Notes: generated from the sequence alone by a model not told the origin. A stretch of DNA of 64,000 nt from Prevotellaceae bacterium (GCA_031262085.1 JAISIN010000025.1:18240-82239), one strand, 5' to 3'; positions 17,469 through 27,249 are shown, numbered from the stretch's first letter. Numbers and translations are program-made.

Positions 17469-17534
17469 ATCTCCCTTTGATGTGAGGCAGATCTCCCTTT
17501 GAAGTGAGCCGGATTTCCCTTTGATATCCATTGA
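17469..17534. repeat. Tandem repeat, three 22-bp units
   Basis: Units at 17469-17490, 17491-17512 and a diverged third at 17513-17534 share the core atctccctttgawgtgag. The repeats are head-to-tail, without spacers. Their period matches the clusters at 10055 (23 bp) and 45697 (22 bp), although the sequences differ. Confidence 0.75.
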
Positions 17535-17646
17535 AAACGTTATAGTGCATGGTAACATTTATAGAACCATTCTTCGCTATGAACAAAAACTTGTAGAAAC
17601 AATCAAATAAATGCCCTGTTCTTATCAGAGGTAGAACGAAAAGCAT

Positions 17647-17654
17647 TATATTTG
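17647..17654 (+). promoter_or_regulatory. -7 box upstream of the polysaccharide operon
   Basis: TATATTTG matches TAnnTTTG and ends 32 bases before the ATG at 17687. A convincing TTTG at the -33 position was not found, so this is a partial promoter call. Confidence 0.45.
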
Positions 17655-17686
17655 TCGCCAAAAGTTGTATAACCTGCTTGCGTTTC

Positions 17687-18712
17687 ATGAAAGTATCTAT
17701 CATTATCCCCGTTTACAATGTCTCTGCCTACATAGAGCGTTGCTTGTTGTCGGTGCTAAACCAAACATGGCAGGAGCTGGAAGTTGTTGTGGTAGACGAT
17801 TGTACCCCAGACAATTCGATGGAGATAGTGAACGCTGTCGTTGCCTCACATCCGCGGGGCGAGATAGTAAAAATCATGCATCACAATGTGAATCGCGGAC
17901 TCTCTGCCGCGCGCAACACCGGCACCTGCGCTGCGACCGGAGAATATGTCTATTACTTGGATAGCGATGATTACGTCTCCGAAGATTGTATCACGTCATT
18001 GGCAGAAATGGCAACAGCGCACAAGCCCGACTTCGTGATTGGCAACTACCAGCCCGTTGGCGGCAAGTGCTGGGCACTTCCGCTGCGACTTCCTACCGGT
18101 ATTCTATACGGCAACTGGCGCATCATGTCGGCTTTCGTGCGCGATGAGTGGTATGTGATGGCATGGAACAAGCTCATCCGCCTCTCTTTCATCTTCGAGA
18201 ATGAGATCTTCTTTCAGTTCGGCATCACTGCCGAAGACGAGTATTGGTCGTTCAAGGTAGCTTGTGCGGTGAGGAAGATGTGTGTGGTTGATAAAGTGAC
18301 CTATTTCTATGTGATGCAGCCGGACTCTATCGTACATACCCCCTCACGAAACAACTTAGACAGCCGCGTAGCGGTGGTGGCACGCACTTATGATTATATT
18401 ATCTCGATGTACCTGTCGGACAACCCGTTGGTAAACCGCTACTTTGAGCAACTCAAAGAGCGCTCTTTCGAGACGATTGTTCGTGATGAAGATACTTCTT
18501 ATCATCGGCAAAGCTATCGAATATTCAGGGAGATAAAGCTCCTGTCGCCGACTAAGTTGCTGTTCGGCATGGGGGTGGGATTGAAACAACGGGTCTTGAA
18601 TGTACACTATATGCTGCCTAAACCAATGGGGTATCATTACTATAAGGCATTGGTACGAGGAAAGATGTTGTTGATATGGTTGAAGTGGAGACTAAATGCG
18701 GGGAAGTTGTAA
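17687..18712 (+). CDS. Family 2 glycosyltransferase
   Basis: A GT-A fold inverting transferase: it begins KVSIIIPVYNVSAYIERC, followed by QSV-type LLSVLNQTWQELEVVVVDD, NVNRGLSAARNTG and YYLDSDDYVS, where the DSDD acids bind the nucleotide-sugar metal ion. The start is set at the ATG at 17687; the frame's TTG nine bases earlier is less likely. Length is 341 residues. It is the first gene of a plus-strand operon with a flippase and two more transferases, so it adds one sugar to a repeat unit at the cytoplasmic face of the inner membrane. Donor and acceptor unknown. Confidence 0.88.
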   Translation: MKVSIIIPVYNVSAYIERCLLSVLNQTWQELEVVVVDDCTPDNSMEIVNAVVASHPRGEIVKIMHHNVNRGLSAARNTGTCAATGEYVYYLDSDDYVSEDCITSLAEMATAHKPDFVIGNYQPVGGKCWALPLRLPTGILYGNWRIMSAFVRDEWYVMAWNKLIRLSFIFENEIFFQFGITAEDEYWSFKVACAVRKMCVVDKVTYFYVMQPDSIVHTPSRNNLDSRVAVVARTYDYIISMYLSDNPLVNRYFEQLKERSFETIVRDEDTSYHRQSYRIFREIKLLSPTKLLFGMGVGLKQRVLNVHYMLPKPMGYHYYKALVRGKMLLIWLKWRLNAGKL

Positions 18713-18733
18713 AAACAAACTCATAGGAAAAAT

Positions 18734-20179
18734 ATGTCAATCAAAAGACAAGCTGCCACCGGGATGGCATGGAACACCATAGAGCGTTTTTCGACACAAG
18801 GGATACGCTTCATCTTAACCATATTGCTTGGGCGTATTTTGTCTCCGAATGATTATGGTTTGTTAGCTATGCTAATTGTCTTTATAGCACTGGCGCAAAC
18901 TGTAATTGACAGTGGATACAGTAATGCACTTATCCAAAAGAAAGAGAAGCAAGAAGTGGATTTCAGCACCGCTTTTTATCTTAATCTAAGTATGTCCATA
19001 TTGATTTACTTGATATTCTTCTTTTCGGCGCCTTGGATTGCAACGTTCTACGAGCAACCCCAGCTCGTATCCATTACCCGTGTCTTTGCCTTGTTTTTGA
19101 TAACGAATACATTTGGCGCCATACAGATGACGCGTCTTGTCATCTCATTGGACTTTAAACGTTTGGCAATAGCTTCCCTAATAGCAACTATTGTAAGCGG
19201 AAGTGTCGGTTTATGGATGGCTTTTCATGGATTTGGTGTTTGGACGTTGGTTTATCAATCTTTAATAGAAAATGTGGTTTTGGTTGCTACTTTATGGGTA
19301 TATACTCGCTGGATACCGAAAAGGATGTTCTCGTGGCAATCATTTCGTGAGTTGTTCTCGTTTGGGTCGAACATAATGTTTTCCAACCTGCTCCATACAA
19401 TATACACTAATATGTACTCCTTAGTGATAGGTAAATTGTTTAATGCCTCTATATTGGGCTATTACAATAGAGCCTATACATTAGGACAATTTCCTGTGCA
19501 AAATTTCGGAAATGTAGTAGCGAAAGTGTTATATCCTATATTATGCAAATATCAAGACGACAATGAACGCTTTAACCATATTTTCACGAACTATCTCCGC
19601 ATCGCATCATTTCTCATGTTTCCGCTGATGATTGGGCTTGCAGTATTGGCAGAACCCACTATCAGTGTGCTATTAACAAATAAGTGGTTGCCTGCCGTTC
19701 CGCTGTTTCAGATAGTCTGCCTGGCATTGATGTGGCTTCCTGTTATGCAAATGAACGTATCAGTAATGGACGCCAAAGGAAACAGTCGTTACCACCTCCG
19801 TTCCGAAGTGGTAAAAAAGATATTGGCTGTTGCGATATTGCTCCTTTCCATTCCCTTTGGCGTGACCGGAATTTGTTGGGGGCTGATACTCTACTCATTT
19901 GCTGATATGACAGTTGCTATTGCCTACTCTCGTAAGTTAACCGGAGTAGGATATAAGAAACAAGCTCTGCTGCTTCTCCCCATATTATGCTTATCCTTGA
20001 TCATGGGAGGTATTATTTGGGGAAGCACTTATCACATTACGTCAATGGAATGGAAACTTATTTTCGGCATTCCGATAGGGTTACTTTCCTATTTGTTGCT
20101 GACTTATCTGTGTAGATTTCCCGAATGGGACACCATTATTGCTTTATACAAAAAACATATAATTAAAAAACTGCAATGA
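18734..20179 (+). CDS. Polysaccharide flippase, Wzx/MOP superfamily
   Basis: The 481-residue protein is almost entirely hydrophobic, with about 12-14 transmembrane segments. The N-terminus (GMAWNTIERFSTQGIRFILT, then LLGRILSPNDYGLLAMLIVF) is typical of WzxC-like lipopolysaccharide-biosynthesis flippases of the MOP family, which move lipid-linked oligosaccharides across the inner membrane. It starts 21 bases after the GT2 gene and its stop overlaps the next gene's start (ATGA), indicating translational coupling. No Wzy-type polymerase was recognised in the locus. Confidence 0.9.
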   Translation: MSIKRQAATGMAWNTIERFSTQGIRFILTILLGRILSPNDYGLLAMLIVFIALAQTVIDSGYSNALIQKKEKQEVDFSTAFYLNLSMSILIYLIFFFSAPWIATFYEQPQLVSITRVFALFLITNTFGAIQMTRLVISLDFKRLAIASLIATIVSGSVGLWMAFHGFGVWTLVYQSLIENVVLVATLWVYTRWIPKRMFSWQSFRELFSFGSNIMFSNLLHTIYTNMYSLVIGKLFNASILGYYNRAYTLGQFPVQNFGNVVAKVLYPILCKYQDDNERFNHIFTNYLRIASFLMFPLMIGLAVLAEPTISVLLTNKWLPAVPLFQIVCLALMWLPVMQMNVSVMDAKGNSRYHLRSEVVKKILAVAILLLSIPFGVTGICWGLILYSFADMTVAIAYSRKLTGVGYKKQALLLLPILCLSLIMGGIIWGSTYHITSMEWKLIFGIPIGLLSYLLLTYLCRFPEWDTIIALYKKHIIKKLQ

Positions 20180-21339
20180 ATAATAGAAGAATAGTGTATA
20201 GCATACCCTCACTGCATAATTGCGGCGGAATGGAGCGCGTATTGACGGAAAAAGCGAATTATCTGTCCACGCATGGATATGATGTATATATCATCATTAC
20301 CGATAGGACAGACAAAGAACCTTATTATCCATTGAATGCATCGATTAAGGTGTATCGATTGGACATTGGCTTTGAAGAGATAGGTCTCTATCCATTTTTC
20401 TTTCGCTACTCTATATACAAAAAGAAAATGGCGAAATTTAAGCAATCATTGAACGATTGTTTACACCGGATTAAACCATGCATAACGGTCTGTGTATCCA
20501 GACGTGACATCAACTTTATCAATCATTTGACTGATGGTAGCATAAAAATAGCGGAGACACACATTGATAAAGCGCATTATATTTCATTTGTAACGCCTCG
20601 CTGGATGCCTACGTTTGTGTCTTCCTATTTACAACGTCAACGCACAAAAGAACTGGGCAAATTATCTAAACTTGTCGTTCTTACCCATGAAGATGCTAAT
20701 AGCTGGACAGAATTGAAAAATGTCACCGTCATTCCAAACCCTGTATCGTTCTTCCCGGAAGAGACATCCGACTGTACAGCCAAACGAGTAATTGCCGCCG
20801 GACGCTATTTCCCCCAAAAAGGCTTTGACAAACTAATAGCCGCATGGCACGATGTATCCGATAAACATCCCGATTGGGAGCTACACATCTATGGGGATGG
20901 ATGGTTAAGAGAAAAGATGCAAGCACAAGTAGAGAGTTTACAATTAAAAACTACTTGCTTCTTAGAGCACTCTACATCAAACATCGTACCCGAATATTTG
21001 GGAAGTTCGATTTTTGTATTGAGCTCTAATTTTGAGGGATTTGGCGTGGTTATTGTGGAAGCCATGTCATGCGGTCTTCCGGTTGTATCATTTGCCTGCC
21101 CATGTGGTCCTAAAGATATAATCTCAGACAAAAAAGATGGCTTTCTTGTTGAGGTTGATGATATTGCTGATTTGGCAGATAAGTTGAATTGGCTCATCGA
21201 ACATGAAGAGCAACGAATTGAGATGGGGCGAAATGCACGCATGAAAGCTCAAAAATATCGCATAGAGCAAATAGGCAAACAATGGGAAGATTTGTTCGAC
21301 GAATTATTAACAATAAAAAAGAATGGGAATGAAAGATAA
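20176..21339 (+). CDS. Family 4 glycosyltransferase
   Basis: A retaining GT-B enzyme of 387 residues. The N-terminal half starts YSIPSLHNCGGMERVLTEKA, the usual glycine-rich acceptor loop. The C-terminal half has AAGRYFPQKGFDKLIAAW and the EX7E donor motif in SSNFEGFGVVIVEAMSCGLP. Its ATG overlaps the flippase stop by four bases and its own end overlaps the next transferase by 17 bases, so the operon is very compact. Substrate not predictable. Confidence 0.9.
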   Translation: MNNRRIVYSIPSLHNCGGMERVLTEKANYLSTHGYDVYIIITDRTDKEPYYPLNASIKVYRLDIGFEEIGLYPFFFRYSIYKKKMAKFKQSLNDCLHRIKPCITVCVSRRDINFINHLTDGSIKIAETHIDKAHYISFVTPRWMPTFVSSYLQRQRTKELGKLSKLVVLTHEDANSWTELKNVTVIPNPVSFFPEETSDCTAKRVIAAGRYFPQKGFDKLIAAWHDVSDKHPDWELHIYGDGWLREKMQAQVESLQLKTTCFLEHSTSNIVPEYLGSSIFVLSSNFEGFGVVIVEAMSCGLPVVSFACPCGPKDIISDKKDGFLVEVDDIADLADKLNWLIEHEEQRIEMGRNARMKAQKYRIEQIGKQWEDLFDELLTIKKNGNER

Positions 21340-22390
21340 GATAACTTTAGGCATTCCTATTTACAATGCACGGGATTTGATTGAACAAACCCTTCTGTCT
21401 GTGCTCAATCAAACGTATACTAATATTGAGTATATCTTTGTCGACGACAAAGGTAACAGTATGGATGTGGTTCGTCGGGTTGTTTCAGAACACCCGCGCA
21501 AATCTGCAGTACGTATCATCGACCAAAAACAAAATCAAGGGATTGGCGCAGCTCGTAATGCGATTCTCGACAATACGACAGGGAAGTATTTATTCACTAT
21601 GGATTGTGATGATGTGATAGTGCCAAACTGTCTTGAACTTTTGTATAACAAAATGCAAGAGCATCCGGTTGATTTCGTGGCGGCATCGTTTGTGCAGATT
21701 AATATGGACAGCAAACAATATGGAGGATGGCAATATAAAGAAGATAAGTTGGTAGAAGGCATCAATCATCCGGTAGCCCGTTATCGTTACGCACAAAAGC
21801 ATGAGATATATGTGGCGGCATGGAATAAGCTCTATGATGTTAGTTTCCTTCAAAAATATAATATTCGATGTAAAGTGGGACACTTTAATGAAGATCCGTG
21901 GTTTACTTATCAAGTCATTATTAATGCTTCATCATGCCGATTAATCCCCGATTGCACATTATTTTATACAACCAATCCCAAATCCGTTTCGGGATTGTCT
22001 GCCGCAAAGGGATATTCCGAAGTTATAGCCCGGCAATACATAGACATCGAACAACTCAAGAGCGCCTATATTCGTCCATTGGCTGGCTGTTCTTTCTATC
22101 GGGGTCTTCTAATAGATATAATGAAGATGAGTGCATATCATGCTTATCGGATAGGAACATCCTCGTCGCTTACCAAGGATTTGCAAAGAGAACTACAAAT
22201 GATCGCTTTAAATCCGCCTCTTACGCTTCCGCTGAATAATTACATAGGTGGAAAATCACTTATGTATCATATGTTACGCATGTTTTTTGCTCTTCCGACA
22301 AAATGCAAAGTTGGACTTATTCAAATAGCAATAACCTTAAGGTTACAGCAAAATATCCGACGCTGGGTTGGATTTCACCATAAACAATGA
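21323..22390 (+). CDS. Family 2 glycosyltransferase
   Basis: A 355-residue GT-A transferase with KITLGIPIYNARDLIEQTLL, NIEYIFVDDKG, NQGIGAARNAIL and FTMDCDDVIV, where DCDD is the metal-binding acidic motif. The overall layout parallels the first gene of the operon (17687): both have AWNKL in the middle and similar lengths, so they may be distant paralogues. The ORF's first 17 bases overlap the preceding transferase; an ATG six bases later is an alternative start. It is the last gene of the plus-strand operon and ends 53 bases before the end of a convergent gene. Confidence 0.88.
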   Translation: MGMKDKITLGIPIYNARDLIEQTLLSVLNQTYTNIEYIFVDDKGNSMDVVRRVVSEHPRKSAVRIIDQKQNQGIGAARNAILDNTTGKYLFTMDCDDVIVPNCLELLYNKMQEHPVDFVAASFVQINMDSKQYGGWQYKEDKLVEGINHPVARYRYAQKHEIYVAAWNKLYDVSFLQKYNIRCKVGHFNEDPWFTYQVIINASSCRLIPDCTLFYTTNPKSVSGLSAAKGYSEVIARQYIDIEQLKSAYIRPLAGCSFYRGLLIDIMKMSAYHAYRIGTSSSLTKDLQRELQMIALNPPLTLPLNNYIGGKSLMYHMLRMFFALPTKCKVGLIQIAITLRLQQNIRRWVGFHHKQ

Positions 22391-22442
22391 ATAAAAGACG
22401 AACTCTATGTTGTACGCTCCCTATTGCTTAGTATGAGAGTGC

Positions 22443-24467
22443 TTAGGGAAATAAGTTTTCCTGCACATCATGTGTGCGGGCAAACAGTCCGACACATGCT
22501 CCTTTCCATACAGCCGGTATCATGTGCCAATTACCTTCGCGGGCATATCGTTGCGTTTTATTGGGGGCAGATACACCTATCAGGTATAGACAGGAGAGAA
22601 AACGTAGCCACGGCGTGCGACTGTTGCGTCGCGTGTAAATCATCCGACCTCTGGTGAGGTAGTATTCACGAAGGTAGGAAAGTGGCGTGATGGTAGCACT
22701 CTCCTTGTGATAGACAACGGCTTCGGGTTCGTAACGTAGCGTGTAGCCAGCTTTGCGAAAACGGGGACACCAGTCAAACTCTTCGTAGAAGAGGAAATAG
22801 ACCTCGGTCATTTCGCCCACCTTTCGGATAGCTTCCCGTCGAAACATCATGGCTCCGCCGTGCAGTATTTCGATGTCTTGAGAAGTCAGATACTCATCCA
22901 TTCGTTGCGGATCGAAGTAATCGGTGCGTCTTCTCACTGATATAGGCGATAGCTCTTTGTAGCCGTAATACTGTATCTTGTCCGGATGGTAGAGATAACG
23001 TATCATAGGAGAAACGCCTGCTGCTCCCTTTTCCTGTTGCAGAGATACGACCAAAGGGGACAAAATGGTTTGGCGTATCAACATGTCATTATTGAGAAAC
23101 AGAATCCATTCACCTCGTGCATGCAGCAACCCAAGGTTGTTTCCACCTGCGAAACCTAAGTTTATCCGACTGTGTATCACGCGTACGTGTGGATAGTTAC
23201 GAGTTTCCAACTGAAGAACGTCGTCGCCCGATGACGCATTATCAACAACAATAATTTCATAATCTGGATAAGTCTCGCAATTCAACATGCTCTCAATCAA
23301 TTCGCACGTATCTCTCCATCCGTTATAGTTGATGGTGATGACCGACACCTTACCACTTTGTTGTTGCTCTACTTCCTCTTCCATGTCCGCCTGTATGGTT
23401 TGTGCTATTTCCCCACAGACACGCTCCCAACTGTATCGTTCTCGGTAATCGTTGTAGCGTGCCGAAACATTTCGTTTCATTTCTTCATTGCTTAGAACTT
23501 TTGCCATAATAGCAGCCAGTTCTTGATGATTATCGTCCTCAATGAGTTCGCCGGTTACCCCTCTTTCTATAAAATAGGGCATCTCGAAAGCATTTCGCCC
23601 AATGCAGGGCATACCGCTTAATAAGGCTTCAGCGAAGACCAACCCGTAGGATTCAAATCGTGAAGGCATGCAAAAGACGTCGCACTGTTGCATCAAGATG
23701 CCTACCTGTTCGAAAGAGACTTCTCCTAAAAAAGTAATACCTGCTGCATCGCACCCGTGAGGGCGTTTTGCGGGTCCGACTATGATGAGTTCCGCATCCG
23801 GTCTATACTGTTCTCTAAGCAGGCGGAAAGCCTCCATCACCAAGTCACCTCCCTTTCGGTAAAAAGCTTTTCCTACGAACAATAGTTTATTGCCTTTTCG
23901 TACAGAACTCGAAGTGTTGGGATGTACGTGACAGCCGCCACCTATCGGGACAAATTTGGACGCTAATTCCGGATAACAGTTTTTTAGATATTCTGCCAGC
24001 CAATGCCCCATGAGAAAGATACGCTTGCTGTGCTGAAAGACGTTGTATTGGCGTTCTATGTGATAGCGTATCTCGGAAGAAGAGTAACTGAAAAAGTGAT
24101 CGAAATATCCGTTCTTTTTGGCTTGCGTTGAGCGTAATAGTGTAGAGACGATCCATGCATTATCCACAAAAGAGTAAGCCGGATTTTGCAGGCGGAACAC
24201 TCCGCTAATCATCAAAACCGGGGTTTGTGGAGAAGTGCGAATGTCGTGTTGTAGCTTCCGGTTTTGTATTTCTTCTAATGGCTTCGACAGCCATTCTATT
24301 CCCAGTCGACGGGCTATTTGTAAGTAACGATACCAACGGGAATCGATCAGCGAAATACGTTCCACCTGAAAGTGGGCGTACAATCCTTCCAGTAGAGAAT
24401 AACCCGTTCCCGACCAAGTGCGGCGAATATCTTTTCTATTCCAACGAGCGACAACAAATAGTTTCAT
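22443..24467 (-). CDS. Fused GT4-GT2 glycosyltransferase
   Basis: Two transferases are joined in 674 residues. The N-terminal part is GT4-like: FVGKAFYRKGGDLVMEAFRLL and the EX7E region SRFESYGLVFAEALLSGMP. The C-terminal part is GT2-like: KVSVITINYNGWRDTCELIE, EIIVVDNASSGDD, NLGFAGGNNLGL and ILFLNNDM, as in rhamnosyltransferase-type enzymes. The start is taken at the ATG at 24467 (MKLFVVARWNRKD); the open frame upstream to 24584 overlaps the methyltransferase gene and is not conserved-looking. One protein could add two successive sugars. It is the last gene of a minus-strand set and faces the plus-strand operon. Confidence 0.87.
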   Translation of the reverse strand: MKLFVVARWNRKDIRRTWSGTGYSLLEGLYAHFQVERISLIDSRWYRYLQIARRLGIEWLSKPLEEIQNRKLQHDIRTSPQTPVLMISGVFRLQNPAYSFVDNAWIVSTLLRSTQAKKNGYFDHFFSYSSSEIRYHIERQYNVFQHSKRIFLMGHWLAEYLKNCYPELASKFVPIGGGCHVHPNTSSSVRKGNKLLFVGKAFYRKGGDLVMEAFRLLREQYRPDAELIIVGPAKRPHGCDAAGITFLGEVSFEQVGILMQQCDVFCMPSRFESYGLVFAEALLSGMPCIGRNAFEMPYFIERGVTGELIEDDNHQELAAIMAKVLSNEEMKRNVSARYNDYRERYSWERVCGEIAQTIQADMEEEVEQQQSGKVSVITINYNGWRDTCELIESMLNCETYPDYEIIVVDNASSGDDVLQLETRNYPHVRVIHSRINLGFAGGNNLGLLHARGEWILFLNNDMLIRQTILSPLVVSLQQEKGAAGVSPMIRYLYHPDKIQYYGYKELSPISVRRRTDYFDPQRMDEYLTSQDIEILHGGAMMFRREAIRKVGEMTEVYFLFYEEFDWCPRFRKAGYTLRYEPEAVVYHKESATITPLSYLREYYLTRGRMIYTRRNSRTPWLRFLSCLYLIGVSAPNKTQRYAREGNWHMIPAVWKGACVGLFARTHDVQENLFP

Positions 24468-24486
24468 AATGGCTAATACATCTTGA

Positions 24487-25281
24487 TTAATTAAGAATTT
24501 TTCTGCAAAAATACACATGGTTATCATTGTAATCATATCCATGTACAATAGGGCGAATCTCTTTCGGCACATTATTCCCAGCAACTACTTCCACAATAAA
24601 TCCACACAACTCAACCTGTTGCTTAAAATCTCTACCAAATATTCGCAAATGATCCTCTTGACCAAAATGGATTAATCTATCTGTTTTTGAGATAATATTT
24701 GCATCTTCATACGTCGTTGATAGATTATAATCCGTAGGTACGCTAAGTTCGAGTATCCCCCTATGGGACATAATTCGATGCATTTCACGTAAGGCCATTT
24801 TGTAATCAGAAACATGTTCCAGCACATGATTACATGTGATGATATCCATACTATTATCAGCGAACTGTGTTTTTTGAATATCACATAATACATCCGCAGC
24901 CGGATCATATAAATCTATTGTAGTTACATTTTTGTATCCTTTCTTATAAAAATAGTTTTCAATACTCCATTCAGCACCAACCATCAATATTCTACAATCT
25001 CTATTTAGAAAAGGCATATGTAGTTCCAGCCAATGGCAAGCTATGCGATGTCTGGCTGCAGATTCACAATATGGACAAAATACGCTTTCGCTATTCCCCG
25101 CCCAGCGAATATCCGATTGGTGCTTTCCAGGGTATTGATCAACGAATTTACCAAATCGTCGTCCACAACAAGTACACAATACTTTACTGCCTGGATAACG
25201 CATGCCTTTGATGGCGTGAATGATTCTGAGAATAAACTCTCTCATCCATTTCGGGAGTACTTTTTTCAAAAAGGTCTTCAT
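24487..25281 (-). CDS. Class I SAM-dependent methyltransferase with zinc-ribbon start
   Basis: The 264-residue protein has an N-terminal cysteine cluster (CTCCGRRF and CPYCESAARHR, about residues 35-85) that looks like a zinc ribbon, followed by a Rossmann methyltransferase fold: RILMVGAEWSIENYF, NVTTIDLYDP as the acidic strand-2 end, and IITCNHVLEHVSDYKMALRE, the usual post-motif. Relatives in polysaccharide loci methylate sugars or make end-capping groups. It lies between two glycosyltransferase genes with gaps of 10 and 19 bases, so it belongs to the same operon. The target is unknown. Confidence 0.8.
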   Translation of the reverse strand: MKTFLKKVLPKWMREFILRIIHAIKGMRYPGSKVLCTCCGRRFGKFVDQYPGKHQSDIRWAGNSESVFCPYCESAARHRIACHWLELHMPFLNRDCRILMVGAEWSIENYFYKKGYKNVTTIDLYDPAADVLCDIQKTQFADNSMDIITCNHVLEHVSDYKMALREMHRIMSHRGILELSVPTDYNLSTTYEDANIISKTDRLIHFGQEDHLRIFGRDFKQQVELCGFIVEVVAGNNVPKEIRPIVHGYDYNDNHVYFCRKILN

Positions 25282-25291
25282 CTGTTTTTAA

Positions 25292-26449
25292 TTATTGAGG
25301 TGTCATTTTGTTTAGATAATTTTCTACAATAGCACAGATCTTCCTTACGCAATGTTCCCAACCGTGTGCATGTGCAAAAGCGATTCTTTCGGAGATCAAC
25401 TTCTTACCTCCGATTTCCTTAACAAGTTTATCTATGGCAGCCAACCATTCATCAAGGTTGGTTGCAAGATGGGTCTGCGCCACAAAGATATCGCGCATAG
25501 TGCGGGTACTTGTAGCGACAACGGGTTTTCCCATGGCTAAATACTCATCGACCTTTCGGGGGTAATTGCCTATTGTTAGCTCATTAACAAGTTGCGGATT
25601 GAGGCACACATCCATAACGGAAATGTAGTTTGGCATTTGTTCCATCGGTCGGACACCGGTAAAAACGACATTTGGTAATGTATGTAAGGGATGGTTGCGG
25701 AATACGTCATCTTCCGGTCCGACCAGCAGAAAGGTATATTGAGGGCGACTATCAGCTAAATTGTATAGCAGAGTTGCATCTAATCGGGTCGATAAGATGG
25801 CGCCGGTATACCCTACGATAGGATGTGTGAGAGTTCGGCAGTCATCCGGAATCGAATGAAATTCCGTTGCTTGATATAATGACAGGTCTACTCCTTGGCC
25901 AATATCAAACACCTTATCCGCATCTTTGTATAACGAAGGATACTCTGTCAGCTCAGCAGAATTACACATGACCAAATCACTTTTACGAATGATACCCGGT
26001 TCCATTTGTTTAATATGACGAGACCAATACGACATCGGATGCAGGTTATCTCGTCGATAGTAAATAAAGAGTTCAGCATGAAGCAATTCACGTGCATAAA
26101 AACTGCGATAAATATCATTGTCGCAAAAATGAATACAATGGTAGAAACTTAGCTGTTCTATGGCTTTATTTACCTGTGCAAATATGCGGAGATTGTTATA
26201 CCAATTTGCTGCGTTAAAGAAGAATCCGGAGGGCAATTTGTTGATTGGAAGAGGACGGAAGTGTGGATACAAAACCCACAAATTCTCATTTACTTGTTGA
26301 ATATGTGTTTTCTTCTCCGACTGTGTGGTTGGTTGATTTACGTAAAGTACACGATGATGCAATGACAATTCAAGGGCAATGTTTTTGGCATTGCCTCCAA
26401 TCAACATATCCCATGATTGCAAACTTGTTATAACGAAATTTTGCTTCAT
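25292..26449 (-). CDS. GT4-like glycosyltransferase
   Basis: A 385-residue GT-B protein. The N-terminus reads FVITSLQSWDMLIGGNAKNI; the middle has LVMCNSAELTEYPSLY and DIGQGVDLSLY; the C-terminal domain has HPIVGYTGAILSTRLD, FLLVGPEDDVF and KVDEYLAMGKPVVATSTRTM, in the place of the EX7E donor motif. The gene immediately upstream (26470-27147) encodes a protein with the same N-terminal half (YFIITSLQSWDIEIG) but no C-terminal half, so this looks like an intact copy next to a broken one. Substrate unknown. Confidence 0.82.
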   Translation of the reverse strand: MKQNFVITSLQSWDMLIGGNAKNIALELSLHHRVLYVNQPTTQSEKKTHIQQVNENLWVLYPHFRPLPINKLPSGFFFNAANWYNNLRIFAQVNKAIEQLSFYHCIHFCDNDIYRSFYARELLHAELFIYYRRDNLHPMSYWSRHIKQMEPGIIRKSDLVMCNSAELTEYPSLYKDADKVFDIGQGVDLSLYQATEFHSIPDDCRTLTHPIVGYTGAILSTRLDATLLYNLADSRPQYTFLLVGPEDDVFRNHPLHTLPNVVFTGVRPMEQMPNYISVMDVCLNPQLVNELTIGNYPRKVDEYLAMGKPVVATSTRTMRDIFVAQTHLATNLDEWLAAIDKLVKEIGGKKLISERIAFAHAHGWEHCVRKICAIVENYLNKMTPQ

Positions 26450-26469
26450 TGCTGTTACTTAGATGGATT

Positions 26470-27147
26470 TTATATGCTCGCTATAGAGCTATATATGTCG
26501 TTACAAATACCGGTATTGGCATCCACATGGGATAGATGTATATTTGAGTTGTATGGACGAAATTGTTCAATATCTGATTTTGCGGCAACAATCATAACAT
26601 CTGATTGCTGTATTACGACCTGTTCCACTCTCCGTCCGTATTTCTGCCAATAAGGAGTGCGTAACACATCCGTTCTCCTATAATACACCGACACCGCCGG
26701 ACGAATAAACTCCTTCAGATACCTGCTTCGGAAAATATCCGTATCAATCAGATGAATGTAGTTCTTAAATCCCAAGGTGACAGCCTCTTTCACAATCAAT
26801 CGCCCAATTTTTCGGTTATTGCGCCTGTTGAACGTATCGAACAGCCAAGCAGGTAGTTTGCTTACCGACAGCAACACAAACGGACAATCAACCACCCACA
26901 AGTTGTGATTGATAGTGCGTATGGGGTCGGCATCGCCGCGCAACACTTCCATGCGACGCTTAAACGCTGGAGAAACGGAATCTTTGCGATGAAATAGCGC
27001 ACGCAAACGTGTAGCAAAGTCCATGGGCGGATTGATGTAAAGCACCCTGTTCTGCTTTGAAAGCTCAAGAGCTGTGTTCTTGATGGTACTACCAATCTCA
27101 ATATCCCATGACTGCAAACTGGTGATAATAAAATATCTGTTCTTCAT
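26470..27147 (-). pseudogene. Truncated GT4-like glycosyltransferase (N-terminal half only)
   Basis: The 225-residue product aligns by eye with the first ~215 residues of the neighbouring 385-residue transferase: YFIITSLQSWDIEIG against FVITSLQSWDMLIGG, NRVLYINPP against HRVLYVNQP, and VSVYYRRTDVLRTPYWQKYG against LFIYYRRDNLHPMSYWSRHI. It stops in the linker, after a segment equivalent to GQGVDLSLY, and the donor-binding C-terminal domain is missing. The intact gene starts 20 bases on. No continuation was found in other frames across the gap. The fragment is probably non-functional as a transferase; a separate role for an N-domain alone cannot be excluded. Confidence 0.7.
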
Positions 27148-27189
27148 AATTACTTGCTTAATTTATCCTTACTTTTGGAAAAGATATAT
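27148..27189 (-). repeat. Leader copy A: duplicated upstream region
   Basis: The 42 bases directly before the truncated transferase gene resemble those before the acyltransferase gene at 28345-28386. Both have aattacttgct(t)a next to the start side, then atccttact, then aaagata. On the coding strand they read as a -7-like box followed by a leader ending AAGCAAGTAATT. Confidence 0.6.
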
Positions 27190-27249
27190 AGTATTCAAAC
27201 AACTTTGATCGTATTTTGTGACTTTCTATTCATTTTTTCCAATACAATC

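Larger units (their letters stand above)
17360..17686. other. Intergenic region between divergent genes
   Basis: This 327-base stretch separates two divergently oriented genes. It holds a cluster of 22-bp tandem repeats (17469-17534) and a promoter-like -7 box for the polysaccharide operon (17647-17654). Short open frames here overlap the repeats and show no conserved protein features. Confidence 0.6.

Noticed and set aside
24468..24584. Upstream extension of the GT4-GT2 fusion to 24584
   Set aside because: These codons overlap the methyltransferase gene and do not resemble a transferase start; MKLFVVARWNRKD at 24467 does.
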